A stretch of DNA of 64,000 nucleotides, taken from contig JAUPFV010000005.1 of NCBI GenBank assembly GCA_036936605.1, positions 2,903,670 to 2,967,669 on the forward strand, read 5' to 3'. This document shows positions 46,900 through 59,756 of the stretch, in pieces. Within the stretch, counting starts at the first letter, position 1; every line of letters begins with the position of its first letter. The DNA is from Limnanthes douglasii subsp. nivea. Taxonomy: Eukaryota > Streptophyta > Magnoliopsida > Brassicales > Limnanthaceae. The translations under genes were made by a program, and so were the position numbers. Under the pieces are notes generated by a model. That model was not told the origin of the DNA, searched no databases, and saw only the letters and a list, made by a program, of their open reading frames with translations.

Positions 46900-48590
46900 A
46901 AAGACTTTGGGCATAGTTATCATCGATAAAAATATGGTCCCAAGTCTCTTGTTGAAGATGTTTGCATAAAATATACTTTGCCACCAAAAATATGTCAAGA
47001 GATTGAAATTGATCATCAGTAGGCTATCATGAATGAATGAGCTTCCAACTAAAGGAAATAACTTTCGGGGGGGGGGGGGTGCTTGATCGACATTCTACTA
47101 TAATTCAAGAAAACTCCAAAGTGATGAAGCTTAATTTTGATAGAAAACACCCAAAACTCCTTATGAGATCTTATAATTCATATAGAATATATTTCAATAC
47201 TTGGTCTTAGCTACAATTGAACTAGGATAATGAGTGAAAATATCGTGTTTTAAAAAGGCCGCGCAAAATTTATTATTGCCAAAGCTCATAAATAATGAGT
47301 GTTCTTTTCACAATCTATTTTCTTAAACAACCAACGAGAATTTCATAACAATTTATGACTTTTACCAAAACTTCAAGGAGAAAAACCATAGACCATATAA
47401 ATATAATAAGTATGATAATGTTCTATTTGGATAAATATGAATACGACCTTAAATTCCATTTTTCTAATTTTATTTTTAAGAACTTGATATAAAAGCCTTG
47501 TATTTTCATGAATTTTTAAGTCAACTTACAATGCAGAGCTTCAATCATGATTAATAAAGAGATGATATCGAATGCCCTTTTTTCTAAGCTATAATAATAT
47601 CCCACGAGATCCAGTTATGTGTGTTGTTACTAGGTCTCTAATTAAACATGCTCATGACTTTTTCAAGAATCTTCAAAACCTCTTTTAAAATCGGCAGAAT
47701 CAAAAGAGTATAATTAAGAACTGAGAATAAGTTTTTTAAATAAAATCTATTTTACTAGTTGGGGAAAACATGGCATCCACCCAAACCTCCAAACGAGCTT
47801 TAAATTTTTTCACAAGATGTCCACCTTTTAAATAGGAAGGAACCCAAGTAGTCTTTTGTAAATGTTCATTCTTCTTTACAAATAAGTCGAAGAATCTTAT
47901 ATTTCTTTTTGTAGCTAAATAACTTGTAAAATAATATCAAACTCTTGTTGTTATTCCCTTCGAACCAACTAACAATTAGTACTTCTCGAAAAAAGTATTT
48001 ACCTCTTTATCCTTCAGATAAACTCTATTTGATAACTGAAAAAGATCATATGCATAGCAAAAACGAGAGGGATAAAATTTTAATTGCACGTATTTTTAAA
48101 AAAAATACCTTATTGGTTAAAAATAACAACTACCATTAGCTCAAGAAATCCGTACGACTAAGACAATGAGAGATAAAAAAATTGGGATGGTTATGTCTCA
48201 CCCCTCTCGTTGATTAAAAAAAGTCATATTGTTTACCATCAACATCCAAGGAGTATACAATATTATCAATCCACCGTAAAATCAAAGTTAAGTTATGATC
48301 TGATTGTGGAAATCGAAATTTGAAACAACATCGTACTTGAAACTTCAAGACAATGTTTCATAAGTTTTCTAGTGTCACATTTAATATTCTTAAAGAGATC
48401 CCATGCTAATTCATGAGTTAAAGAGATAAAATCCTGAATCTCTTTATCTTTGATGAAGCTAAATTTTTCTGCCCCAATAATTTTAGGAAGCAAAAGTGAC
48501 AAATTAACACTAATACTTTTGGAGATGATCTTGTATGAAAAATTACGTAAACTAATTTGTCGCATGTCACTTCTTCAATGATCTATTCTG
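46900..48590 (-). pseudogene. LINE (L1-type) reverse transcriptase remnant
   Basis: Minus-strand reading from 48565 gives YKIISKSISVNLSLLLPKII and FIKDKEIQDFISLTHELAWD, the upstream part of plant L1-type RT (usually ...LLPKIIS.EQ.AFIKGR.I.DN). The catalytic motif appears at 48059-48042 as CYAYDL (normally YADD). Near 47855-47780 are DYLGSFLFK and KKFKARLEVW, the downstream motif. Several frameshifts break it. The ends are approximate, and no tail or target duplication was found. Confidence 0.65.
47067..47079 (+). repeat. run of 13 G
   Basis: This is a plain homopolymer within the LINE remnant area. Its length may be unreliable. Confidence 0.8.
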
Positions 48591-51500
48591 TTTGTACTGG
48601 GAGTATGATCTCCATTTGTGCATGAAAGGTCATAAGTTATTATTGATACATAAATGGTGTCATATGACTTCTGATGGGACTTGGCTCATCTTGTGTATTT
48701 CATGCAAACATATCCAATATATTTTTCAAAAAGTTACAATTTTATACTTGATATAAATTAGGATATCTTGGTTGGTCTTCAAGGTTTTTCCTTTTCATAT
48801 TTGTATATCTTATATATCTTCATCTGGCTGAACCAGTAGGGGGCTTTACCTACGGACATCCAGTCTTTCCAAAATGACCTCTTATTTTTCTAATTGTCAT
48901 GCTTTGATTTTCAGGGATGTTATATAACATTCCCCAAAGGTTCTTGTTTCTTTTATTTGGTACCTTAAACATTAGTGGAAGATAGATATTACGACATACA
49001 TTTGCTCCAACCAAGCTCATCCTCATATGATATTGTATGAGGAAAATGAATTTACCACAATGAATAGACATTGGAAATTATTTTTGTACTCTTGCTTCTC
49101 GAGGATGATATACAATGTTAGGTCCCATAGTACGGCTGTGCATTCTCTGGTGAAGCCAGTCACGATTCTTTGAATTGGGGTTAGTAATGGTGTTTCTCTT
49201 ATATTTTTATAGGTATATTTGTAAATTATATTTTCCATGGTACCAGTATCTATCATCACCCTTTTGCCTTATATTTTAACCAACTTCACCAATATAGAGT
49301 TGTATAACTGTGTTGAAATACCACTACTATTAAGTCTTCATCTGTGAAGGAAAATATTATATACATATTTTGATACAAATGTGGGGACGTTTGTCTTTAG
49401 TATTATACTCGTACTTAATCTCCATATCCTTTCCTTGATAGTTTTCAAAACTATAGAATATGGATCTTCTCATGAAACCATATATATCACCTGCCTGTTG
49501 GGATCCCAATTGACATATTCTTCATTTTCAACCACTATGATGACTTTTATATCTAGTCCTCTATGGTTTTTGGCTGGTGTTGAAGTTTTTTTAATTGTAA
49601 TTTCTCATGAAACTTTTTTAGGTTCATCTTTTTTTATAACACACTCACTAATATTTTTTTCATCTATTAAACTTTGGAGTTGAAATTGCAAAATCTAAAA
49701 ATCCCTAGTAAAATGACAAATATCACTCTCGAAATTTTAATGTTTATTTATATTTGTGCTCTCTTGCTCCATAAAACTTCACTGGTCGGTTGTACTTGAA
49801 GACATATTTTTTATTTTCATAGATTGGTGCCATATTTTATGTTAGATCTATGAATTCTCCTCTTGGGGGTTATGTAGTCCTCTTGTTACTGTTACCGTCC
49901 TAGAAAATTTTAAAATATTCTTATAACTTTGAGTTTAATTATTTCATGGTTTGGCCAAATTTGTCGCACCATTATTATTGGGTGTTTAATTACTTGTATT
50001 TGGTGAGGATAATAATTGCGTGAGGGTAGGCTGGTAATTTCAGTTGGTGTTTTATGGTGGTGTGTGGGTGTTAAGTGTTTAGAGTAGAGAGTAGAGAGTA
50101 GAGAGATAATTAAGCAGCTTGGTAGCAGTTAATTCTCATTACCCCTAGTTAATGCAGGTGGTTGGGTATTTATACCCTGATGTTTGGGCCCTTATGGGCT
50201 TTCGGGTCATGTTTAATGGACCCGGGTCATGTTCAAAGACCCATGAGCTCTAAGTAGGAGAGCAAGTAGCTTAGTCAAGAAGTGTTTAGGTTTTTAGTAC
50301 TTTTGTCATAGTTCGAACAGTCCTATGGTCATTGTGCTCAAAGTGATCTGTCCGGTCCGTGTGATCTGTCCGGTCCGGAGGCCTTGGACCGATCTGTCCT
50401 CGTCCGGGGAGAGTGCAAAGTTCGGACTCATCAGTATTAATTTTGGCCATTGTTACTTGTATGCTAGTCGAAAGTCATAGTTTAGCAACAAGTCACCAAA
50501 GTTTAGATATTTTTTCTTCATTATGCAATTGGAGAGAAAACATTCTAAAACTCATACACTAAATACTGCTACAACCATTGAATATTGGCAATCTTGTAAT
50601 TCACTTTTGGTTTCTGCGAAGATATATGTGTATTATCCAAGACTTTTGTTTAACTCTTATTTTCACTCAATTAGTTAGTCTGTCTCTTCTTTGATCACTT
50701 TTGAATTTATAAAATTATTCTCAAAACCTCTATGGTGCATCTTATAACTCTTGATATAACCTGTAGGAAGACTGTAAAACCATTGTATGATATTTCCTCT
50801 GAGCGTTATTGGAAATTACATGCACTTCATTTTATCATCAGCTCTATACTCCAATATCTCAGTTTTGAATTGTTAAATATGATCTTTAAGGTCATATGTT
50901 TTTAGTACTTATCCATTTTATGATTATTGAACAATGTTAATAAGAGTCTTTACAAGATTTCTGAATATAATGAGGACTCTTCATCATGCATAGATCCATT
51001 TTACATAAACTATTGCTCTTAATATATTATGCTTGTTGGCATCTAGATCCTTGTCATTTTTCAACCGCCAGGTTTGCATTGTAGTTTTGTGTATCTGCTT
51101 TAGAACTTTGAAAGTAGGATTTTTATGCTTGGTACTCCCTTTGGAAGTTCAGTTGGTTTGAGTTATATCCTGTCAAAGCTTGTGTGTAGCCTTGATTCCA
51201 ATTTGGATAAGAGGGTGCACCATTCTAAAGCCTTCATGTTATCCAAAATTGTTCTAATTGAATTCACGAATGAGAAATTGATTTTTACTACTCACTATGG
51301 AGAATTCTTGGATATGAAATCGAGGCTTGTTGTATTTATTAGATGCTATTTAGGAACACTCTAGTATATGCGTTGTCGGGTGGGATATTTCTAAAATCTA
51401 ATCTGATACAACGGATATCCCGTATGCGTTACAACATCAGAAGAAGCTTGTTAATAAGTTTTCGAAGTGTCATGATACGCTGGTGGTGGCATTCTTACAG

Positions 51501-51660
51501 GTTTTACAAACTGGGAGAACTGTATGTTCTTCTTTTTGGCTGTCATGAGGCTATTAAGGTTGCCTAGCTATTTCCTCCATTCAGCCACACTTTAAATTCA
51601 ATTTTTATCCTCTCTAGTTCAGACGACACTGTTGTTGCTTCCTGTTCCGGCTAGAGAACC
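48590..51660 (-). pseudogene. decayed gypsy gag-protease, copy A
   Basis: The protease is readable at 49259-49023 (MIDTGTMENIIYKYTYK, LTPIQRIVTGFTREC, NSFSSYNII) and keeps a DTG. The rest is full of stops. Much of it aligns by eye with 51960-54620 (for example 49391-49610 with 52770-52980, 51125-51235 with 54105-54215), so two copies lie head to tail about 3 kb apart. A solo LTR is inserted at 50001. Confidence 0.7.
50001..50433 (-). mobile_element. solo LTR with 5-bp TSD
   Basis: This 433-bp insertion reads TGGTGAGGATAATAATTG at the left and GGACTCATCA at the right. It is flanked by GTATT on both sides (49996-50000, 50434-50438). Copy B lacks it. Read on the minus strand it starts TGATGAGTCC and ends CTCACCA, like the Tat element's LTR at 46130-46426, which also ends CTCACCA. 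It holds a short (AGAGTAG)3 run and TATTTATACCC. I infer a solo LTR of a related gypsy family, left by LTR-LTR recombination. Confidence 0.85.
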
Positions 51661-51959
51661 CCTAGTCTTAATTTTCTATGTCCTATTTTTAGTTGCGTTG
51701 AAAGTAAATTATATCCCGTGAATGAAATTTAAAAGAAGGTATCTTAATGTTCTATAACTTGTATCATCTACTTTATTTTCATCGACGTGCTGAATAATAA
51801 ATTTGACTATTTGTCACTTGTGTGGAATGATAATTTCCTCCTTTTATGCTTACCCAATAATTTTAGAAAGTAAAAAATGCATTTTATAGTTAATAATTTT
51901 GGACATTATCTTTTATAAAAATGTACAAAAATAAATTTAGTGCACGTGTTTCTCCTTAT

Positions 51960-54620
51960 TCAATGATCGTTTTGTAATTTGTTTGGAGTATGATCTCCAT
52001 TTTTATACAATAGGCCCAAGTTTGTATTGATATATATCTGATGTTAGATGACTTCTGTTGTGACTTAGCTCATCTTGAATATCAAATGGAAACATAACCT
52101 AGTTATTTTTCAATAGGTTAACAATTTCATACCTGATATCGATCGGGATAGCTCAGCCAATCTTCAAGGGTTTTCGTTTTTCCATGTCACCTTCAATATT
52201 TTCCCTCGATTTCAATAAGAGGGGCCCTTCTCTAGCTTCATATATCCTTTACAAAATGACCCATTATTCTTCTTATTATTATGCTTTGAGTGTAAGATAT
52301 ATTTCATATCATTTCTTAGAGGTTTTTATTTTTATTTTCTCTGATTTGGTACGATAAACATTGATGAAACATAAATACTACAACATGCATTTGATTTAGC
52401 AAAGACCACCTAAATATGATGTATGAGGATGGTACATCTACCACCATAAATATGCATTCAAAAATAATTATTTTTGTATTCTTTCTTGTCGAGGACGACC
52501 TCCAATTCCGTAGTACATCTATGTTTAATCACGTGAAGCCAATCAATATTCTTTGAGTTGGGGTCAGTACTAGTGATCTTCTAATATTTTTGTAAGTATC
52601 TCTGTACAATGTATTTCCCAATCAAATTCTATATATTATCACACTTTTGTCTTCTACATCACCCAAATCTACTGATATTAGTATCGCATCACTGTATTGA
52701 GATGCCACTCCTCTTATGTCGTGATCTGTGAATGAAAACATTAATACATATTTTAATACAAATATGGCGACGTTTGTCTTTGACATTTCACCTCTATTTT
52801 ATCTCCATATCTATTTCTTAATTTTCTAAAAAACAATTTGGAATATAGATCTCCTCCTACATCCATACATACCGATTCCAGATATTATTCTTTTCAACCA
52901 TTATGATAGCTTTAGTATATAGTGCTCTGTGTTCTTTGGCTGATGTCAAAGTTTTTTTAATGGTAATTTCTCTTGAAACTTGTCTTGGTTCTTTTTTTTT
53001 CTTTTTAATAGACTCACTAAGTTTTCCTTAATCTTTTAAACTTTGGAATTGATCCTCCAAAGCCCATTAGTCTCTATTAAAATGACAACTATCACTATAA
53101 AACTTACGATATTTATTTTTTATATTCGATTCGCTCAGTTGTACTTGAAAATATATTTTGTCTTTCCATAAATTGCTTCCAAACTTTATGATTATTTGTG
53201 AATGGTTCTCTTTGAGGGTAGCTAGTTGTCTTGCTACCACAATTGTCGTAGTCGTTTTTGCACTTTTTCTTGTGATCTAAAGTTTCGTTGTTTTGTGGTC
53301 TCGTCAAATTTATTGTGCCATTATTCCCATGCGTTTTATTGTTTGTATTAGTTTGGGCTATTGTTACTTTTCTTTTAGTCGAAGAGAATGTTGTCAGATT
53401 TACCAACCTTTATTTTTTTAAACGCTAGAAACTTCATATACTTTGATATAACACTTTACTTGAGAAAAACGTCACCAATGGTTTGAATATTTTTCTTCAT
53501 CATGTGATTGGAAGGAGAAACTTCTAAAAATAATATCCTGTATGCAACTACAACCATTAGATCGTGGAAATCTTGTAATTCTCTTTTGATTTCTATTAAC
53601 CAATGTATGCATGTTTTTAAGATTAGTAGAGCCTTTGTTTAAGTCATTTATGTACTCCCATTTCCGTTAATCAATTATGAATCTAAAAAATTGTTTATAA
53701 AATCCCTCCAGAGTATGTTATAATTCTTGACGTAACCTTTTAAAAGACTCTTAAACCACTGTATGATGCTCCTCTGAGCATCATAGAGAATTGTGTACAA
53801 TTGATTTTATTATTAGCTTCATATTACAATATTTCACTTTGAATTGCTAAGTACGATGCTCTGAGTCATATTTTCTGTAGCACTTATGCATCTTATAATT
53901 GTTGAATAACGACGGTGGGAGTGTGTACATAATTTCTGAAGCTAGTGTGGACTCTTCATCAGGAAAATATTCATTTCCCACGGATAAGCTATAGTTCAGG
54001 AAAGATTATGTTTGCTGCTATCCAATTCGTCGTCATTTTTTTAGACGATGGGTTCGCATTGTTGTTTGGCATAATGGATTGAGAATTTTAAAAATACTGG
54101 TTTCGTTATGCTTTGTACTACCCCTGGAAGTTCGACTAGGTTAGGTTGTATTCTGTCGGGGCATGTGTGTAGCCTGAATTCCAATTGGGATAAGACTCTT
54201 CATCGTTATCAAAGCCTTTATGTTTTGCAAATTTTATTCTCCAAATTCCAGAACTGAGAAAATGAGATATACTGTTCGTTAGGTAGAACCCAATGTTTTC
54301 TCGTCAGAGTCGACTGAAATATCTGGTGCTGCCTAGGAAACTGCAATCATGTCTGATACAGAAGATGTCCCAGTAACATTCCAACATTGGGAGGACCTTG
54401 TTCGTAAGTTGCCAAAGTGTCATGATATGCTGATGGAAAAGCTTTAGTTTATACTACTGGGAGAATTGCATGTTCCTCTATCTGTTTGTCATGACGCTGG
54501 CAAAGCTGCTCAGTTATTTCCTTCATTTGGTCACGCCATAAATTCGGTTTAGTTTATTCTTCTGTTTTGGCAAAACTATCATCGTTTCCTGCTTTGACTA
54601 GAGGACCTATGGTCTAAAAA
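51960..54620 (-). pseudogene. decayed gypsy gag-protease, copy B
   Basis: This is the second copy of 48590-51660, with stops throughout. The protease DTG is no longer readable (VIIYRI at about 52635). A 97-codon open piece at 53406-53113 is Asn/Thr/Lys-rich, as in the linker of Tat gag, but proves little. Near 54900-54790 the minus strand reads HPLTEFERLAQQFWEE, possibly the gag N-terminus. Confidence 0.6.
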
Positions 54621-55282
54621 AATTATGTCATCTTTATCAAATGTGTTGAAAGCCAATTCCGTCATGTGAATGACGTTTAGCAGAATGTCTTTCAACATTT
54701 CAGGACTTTCACCATCTCCTTCCTTTTCATCTATGCATAAATGGCAGAATTGAATCTAGGACTCTCGACGACCAATCATTCTTGCAACAATCGTAAACTG
54801 TTAGCCTATTCTTCCCAAAACTGTTGAGCTAATCGCTCGAATTCAGTTAATGGATGAGCAAGGACCATCAAGGCCGGAGTTTGTTCTTCATGAACTTCCA
54901 CTTCCAACTCTTCATCTACCGACAAATCATATAACTCTTCAGATTTTAAAAGCTATTTTCGAAGAGTTTAAAATTCTTACAAAATGGTAGTGGATCATCA
55001 TATTAGAGATTAAATTTTGACATGAAACAAGTTTGTAATCATGAATTCAATTAAACAATTTCAATATTAAATAGAATGAACTAGTGTAAATAACTAAATT
55101 CAAGCTAATATAGATCCTTGAGAACAACTAAGAATCTTGGTTAAATATTTTGTTAAAAATATTCTATTCAATCCTTGAATTGAAATCAACCAAGATTACA
55201 TTATATTACATTTCGCACAAAAAAACTAGAAGAGAGAAAGTCTAAAACTTAAGAAGTTGTAAGCTCATTCCTATTCCCAGCC
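54621..55282. other. 3' flank of the receptor-like protein gene
   Basis: On the minus strand, directly after the stop at 55283, AATGTAATATAATGTAATC (about 55220-55202) may serve as poly(A) signals. I found no kinase-coding sequence between the stop and the gypsy debris. Confidence 0.5.
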
Positions 55283-58200
55283 TTATTGATTTTGATCTGT
55301 CGAATTAGTAACATTTTCATTCATCTCCGTAGAACCGCCTGTTTCTTGTCGTGTCCTTCCGCCGTTTTGGAAATTTTGTCCTGACAAAAAACATAAGTTC
55401 CTAAACTATAGCTCAAGTCCTTCCATTCGCATTTGATTCAAATAGGTATAACATAAATTAACGTCTCGACGTTGGTACTTACTTTGATAATTTAGCACCA
55501 ATGCTGCTTTTCTTTTCTGGTGTAAGACGACAAAAATTATGACAACGATCCAAACAAGAACGAATATCGGTATTACAGATGCGAGAATAACACGTCGATT
55601 GTTATCCTTTTTAATAGTATTAGATCCGTCACTGCCGGTGCTTGTGTCAAGTTGTTTACAGGACTTGCCCGAAACACACAAGTCAGGATTGCCTGATACA
55701 CTTTTAGTTGGAAGAAACATAAGCATCATGGTTCGACAAAACATTGAAAAAAACAAAATTGAATCGAACTGAGTGTTTTTGGACTTACTCTAGTTTTAAG
55801 TTGGTGTTCTTTGATATGGAGGAAGGTATGGATCCACTGAACTGGTTATCTGCCAAGATCCTAATAAGAGGGTAACTCGTGAAAACATTAGTCAGTAAAT
55901 AGTTTTTAACGTAGATATGGATTCAGGTCGGTCCAAAAGTAATAGAAGTCATTCTCTGGTAATTCAAGTATAATTAAGACCTATATTTATGCTTCGAATA
56001 TAAGTACGGATTCACTATCCATTTCTTAGTATGTTGATTAGGTAAGTGACCGTGTTCGATTTTTGAATAAATTTTTGAAGTCTTGTAAATCATTTCTAAT
56101 CAAAATATATTTGGGGTTCTCCAAAAATTTTAACGGGATATAATTAAAGATGCGTTATCCAACTGGAGAAATATTCAGACTATTTTACAATAGAACCCAA
56201 CATATATGTATTTCGATCCATGCATGGAGTTTGACGGTTATGGTAGGTGAGGTAGTTAGGTCACATAACGGAAATTAAACCAGTTCGACCCCAACTAGAG
56301 GTTCCGCCCTTTGAACCCTGTTAATCATGATATACTCTATAAAGCGTCACTCCGCATTCTACTGATTTATTCGATAATATATCATGATAAAATTTGTCGA
56401 TTTGGTCGATCCAATTACATTAAAATATCTAACCGACTATCCATTTTGGATAAAAGTAATGCATCCCACAAATTTATTCGATGAACTAACTTTTATCGAA
56501 AATTGATAGTCAACCCAAGCCAATAATAACTTTATCGAAAATTGATAGTCAACATAAACCAATAATAACTTTATCCAAAATGGATAATAACTAAACTAAA
56601 ACCAACGTTTTTTTAATCTTGAGATTATCTATCACCAAAATGGATAGATAAATAACCAATTATTATTGTTGAAAACGTAGATATTAATTTTAGTCCGATC
56701 TCATTGTCCGTGTAATATAGCCCGGTTTGATCTGATGTGAGGTCAATTCTACTTCTCAATGGATATTGTTTTTTCCAAACAAAACAACCGAAGGACTATG
56801 GGATGAATACTATGTTGTGATCCGAAACCCAGATGAGTCATATAAATATGAACTTACAATGTTTTCAGATTAGGTAGAGTGCCAAGAAACTCTGGAATTG
56901 TCCCTTGTAAGCTGTTATTACGGAAATCTCTGCACAAATGAATTTATCATGTTCATTGAATTGGACACTAGATAAAACTAATAATAATTAAATAACTATA
57001 ACATCTCAATTATATGAACATTCTAAAAAAAAAAACAACGGTAAAATCTAAATACGACAAAAAAATCGAACAGTGTTATCGAACAAATCGATGTTTGAAT
57101 CCAGACAAAAAAAATCAACAAATTAACAATCAAATCTAAAAAAAATCCAGAACCCAAATCAGACCAGACTAGACTGATTACAGATTTATATACGACAATT
57201 TGTTGTCGACCAATTTATCTCCGACAACTAATGTCGACAAAAAAACATTTTAATGGTTATATTTAATAATACCTAGACCGTACGTAGTTATCCGAAAAAT
57301 AAAATCAATAACATAGATAGTTTGCTCACATTGTCTCTAGAGCAGTCAAGACACTAAAGTCCGGAAGTTCACCAGACAGATTAAAGCTAGAAAGGTACCT
57401 GTGTAAAAAAAAACAACAATAAAATTTTTCAGACGGTTAGTTCGATATACATTTTCAAAATAGGTAGTATAAATTTCTTCAAATTTTGATAAAAGGTTAG
57501 AAGTAATGATTACAATGACGTTACGCGAGGAGTCAAATCGGCACTGCAGTTAAGCCAATCCCAAGTGTATGTTGCAGGAAGACATGGCTCACCATACCAT
57601 AGAGTTAAAGGGTCAAATTGTTTCTGGAGCACACTTAATCCATCAACTGAAAAAATTTATAAGGCACATTAAAATTTATCAGTTAAGCTCAATGTCAAGT
57701 ATAAATTCACTTACCGTCCCCACTGTATGTTCCGTCACTCAATACATCACTGATGGTAAAGACTTCGAGAGCATTAAGAAGAGGAGGCAAACTAGAATTT
57801 GTTGTAGCTACCAAAGAAAACGAAGTTAACGAAGAAGCAGTGAAATTAGTGTGATATGTTTCGCTTGCTACTTCAAAAGTAGGAACAATAGGATCACCAA
57901 TATCTTCGTTGTCTATACGAAGCTTGAACGATCGTAATTCTGTGGTGTCAATCAGCTCAGCGAAATACATGACGATATGTAAAAGAGTTGGGTCTGGTGG
58001 AAAATTAGAGGCTAGTGAAATTGAAGTAGAAGTGTCAGATGATGTGAATGCATTTGGAAATACTTCTTGTGGAGCCTCGTCAGCTAAAGCGCTGACGTCT
58101 GTAAAGGTTTGGTCGCTGCTTAGGTCGAGTAAACCATCGCTGGCGGTTGCTGATGTCCAGATTCTGTCGTAAGAATCATCTGGATACCTGTTGTAAAATA

Positions 58201-59756
58201 GCGTTCAACAGTTACTATCGGAGAAGTAATCTTTTTACAACCTTTATTTAATCGGTTGCTAATCGATTACCAGTATCAACACCTTTATTACAAATTTGGA
58301 AAAAAACACTATTTTGACTCATAAAATCAATTTCGGATAAACAATTTTTAAGAATTTGCAACAAACAATATATTCCGTTGCAAGCGTGATTAGTGTTAGG
58401 GTGACTAATGTGAGGTTTTTCTGGAAATGGACGAAAAAATAAATATGTACGAACTTTCGAACCTAAAACGGACAATATCTGAAATCCTTCTTGATGTGTT
58501 CGGAGTTTTCAGTCACTATACCACAATTAAATACGAAGGACAATTCAGACTATTGGGACTAAACTACTACACCAAATATCCGAACATGAAAAATGTACAA
58601 ACTTTTGACTAAGCTAGTTGCTAATCAACTTAAAACTACATGACTAATAAGCTCTTAAACTCGACCTGATTTCACAACATGACCGAATAAACCCAAAGAT
58701 CAATAATTAAATATAAATATCCCAAACTACCTTCATGATCAGAATTTAATAATAGTAGGCAGTTTAATAAACACAGAACACCACAAAATTACCGGATTAG
58801 CTCACCCAGAAAAAAGCCACGCGCCACCTTATTTCAAATTAAACAATATTTTTTACCAACTTCGGATTTTGAGCATTAAATTTTCTTTTCCATATCAATA
58901 CTTCATATAAAATTGATCAGGTAAGAGAACCAATTATTTTAATAAGTAATAACCTTGTCATAAGATAGCAATGCTTCGTTATATAATTTTTTTTACAATA
59001 CATGTAAAATTTACATACCTGATAGTAACGTTCGAACCGCAAGCAAGTCGGGTTTCCAAGAACAACGCCCGATCCGAATCTACTTGAGCATACATCGTGC
59101 TGTCCAAGCTTTGAACTTGAATCGCAGATATAAAAGGAAACTGATCTGGAAACAGCTGAGCAACACAAATACTAACACTTGTTGATTTTGTAACATAAAC
59201 TGCTTCATGAGAAACAACTTGGTCCAAAGACGTTACAACTTTAACCCAATGATTTCCATCGAACTGAAGATCAAAAGTAGGAGGAGACGATTTTTTATCG
59301 TAGTTTCCGTAATAAAAACTCGCTCGAAGCATAATCTTTTCACCTTTGTCTACGTCGAAGGGGTAACAATTTTTCTTACGATTTGCATTGAAAACCCTAA
59401 TGTTTCTCATCGGTTTATCTACTGAATTAATAGGTATGGGTATTATTTCACTGTTGGTGATTAGATCAACGTAGTCGGCAGTCCATATCAACGAGTTATC
59501 GTCCGTGTAGTCGTCCCCTGTGTACCCGCAGTCCATATTCGTTGAGCTGTAGCCTGCGGTAAAAAATGTAAAAGAAACCTTACAATTCGAGAGCGCAACA
59601 TTTGTGTCAAACATTTAGCATATAAAAGTTATAAATATATTTTGAAAGTATTAGTTATAGAACGACAACATCGAAGTAAAGCTAGTAAGGTTTACCATGT
59701 ACTAATGTAAAGAATGCCGAAAGACAAAGCACGGCTATAAGAAGCCTGGACATCAT
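55283..59756 (-). CDS. malectin-like/LRR receptor-like protein without kinase (576 aa, 9 exons)
   Basis: Nine GT-AG exons keep phase throughout (1,731 nt): 59756-59696, 59553-59019, 58187-57715, 57646-57514, 57398-57330, 56929-56858, 55860-55789, 55700-55483, 55380-55283. The protein starts with a signal peptide (MMSRLLIAVLCLSAFF). A malectin-like domain follows (about 22-355; MDCGYTGDDYTDD, RYPDDSYDRIW). Next are a GDPC-like motif (YGEPC, 374-378; WDWLNC) and LRRs (about 400-470; LYLSSFNLSGELPDF, NNSLQGTIPEFLG, LADNQFSGSIPSS). A juxtamembrane NPDLCVSGKSC, a membrane helix (about 509-530) and a 45-residue tail complete it. Relatives with this ectodomain are normally receptor kinases. Here the reading frame stops cleanly after the tail. 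TATATATA lies at 59812-59819. Likely a plasma-membrane receptor or decoy partner (inference). Confidence 0.85.
56435..56511. repeat. fold-back and short tandem repeat in intron 6 of the receptor gene
   Basis: GACTATCCATTTTGGATAAA pairs with TTTATCGAAAATTGATAGTC. The right arm is then repeated (about 56526-56555). The arms match those of the fold-backs in gene 2 and gene 3 introns, which suggests one MITE-like family. Confidence 0.65.

Noticed and set aside
54621..55283. A hidden kinase domain downstream of the receptor-like gene
   Set aside because: I read the minus strand below 55283 and found no Gly-loop, HRD or DFG motif before gypsy debris begins.
58248..58612. Open frames of 61-75 codons inside an intron of the receptor gene
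   Set aside because: They overlap intron 2 only, have no motifs, and lie on opposite strands to each other.
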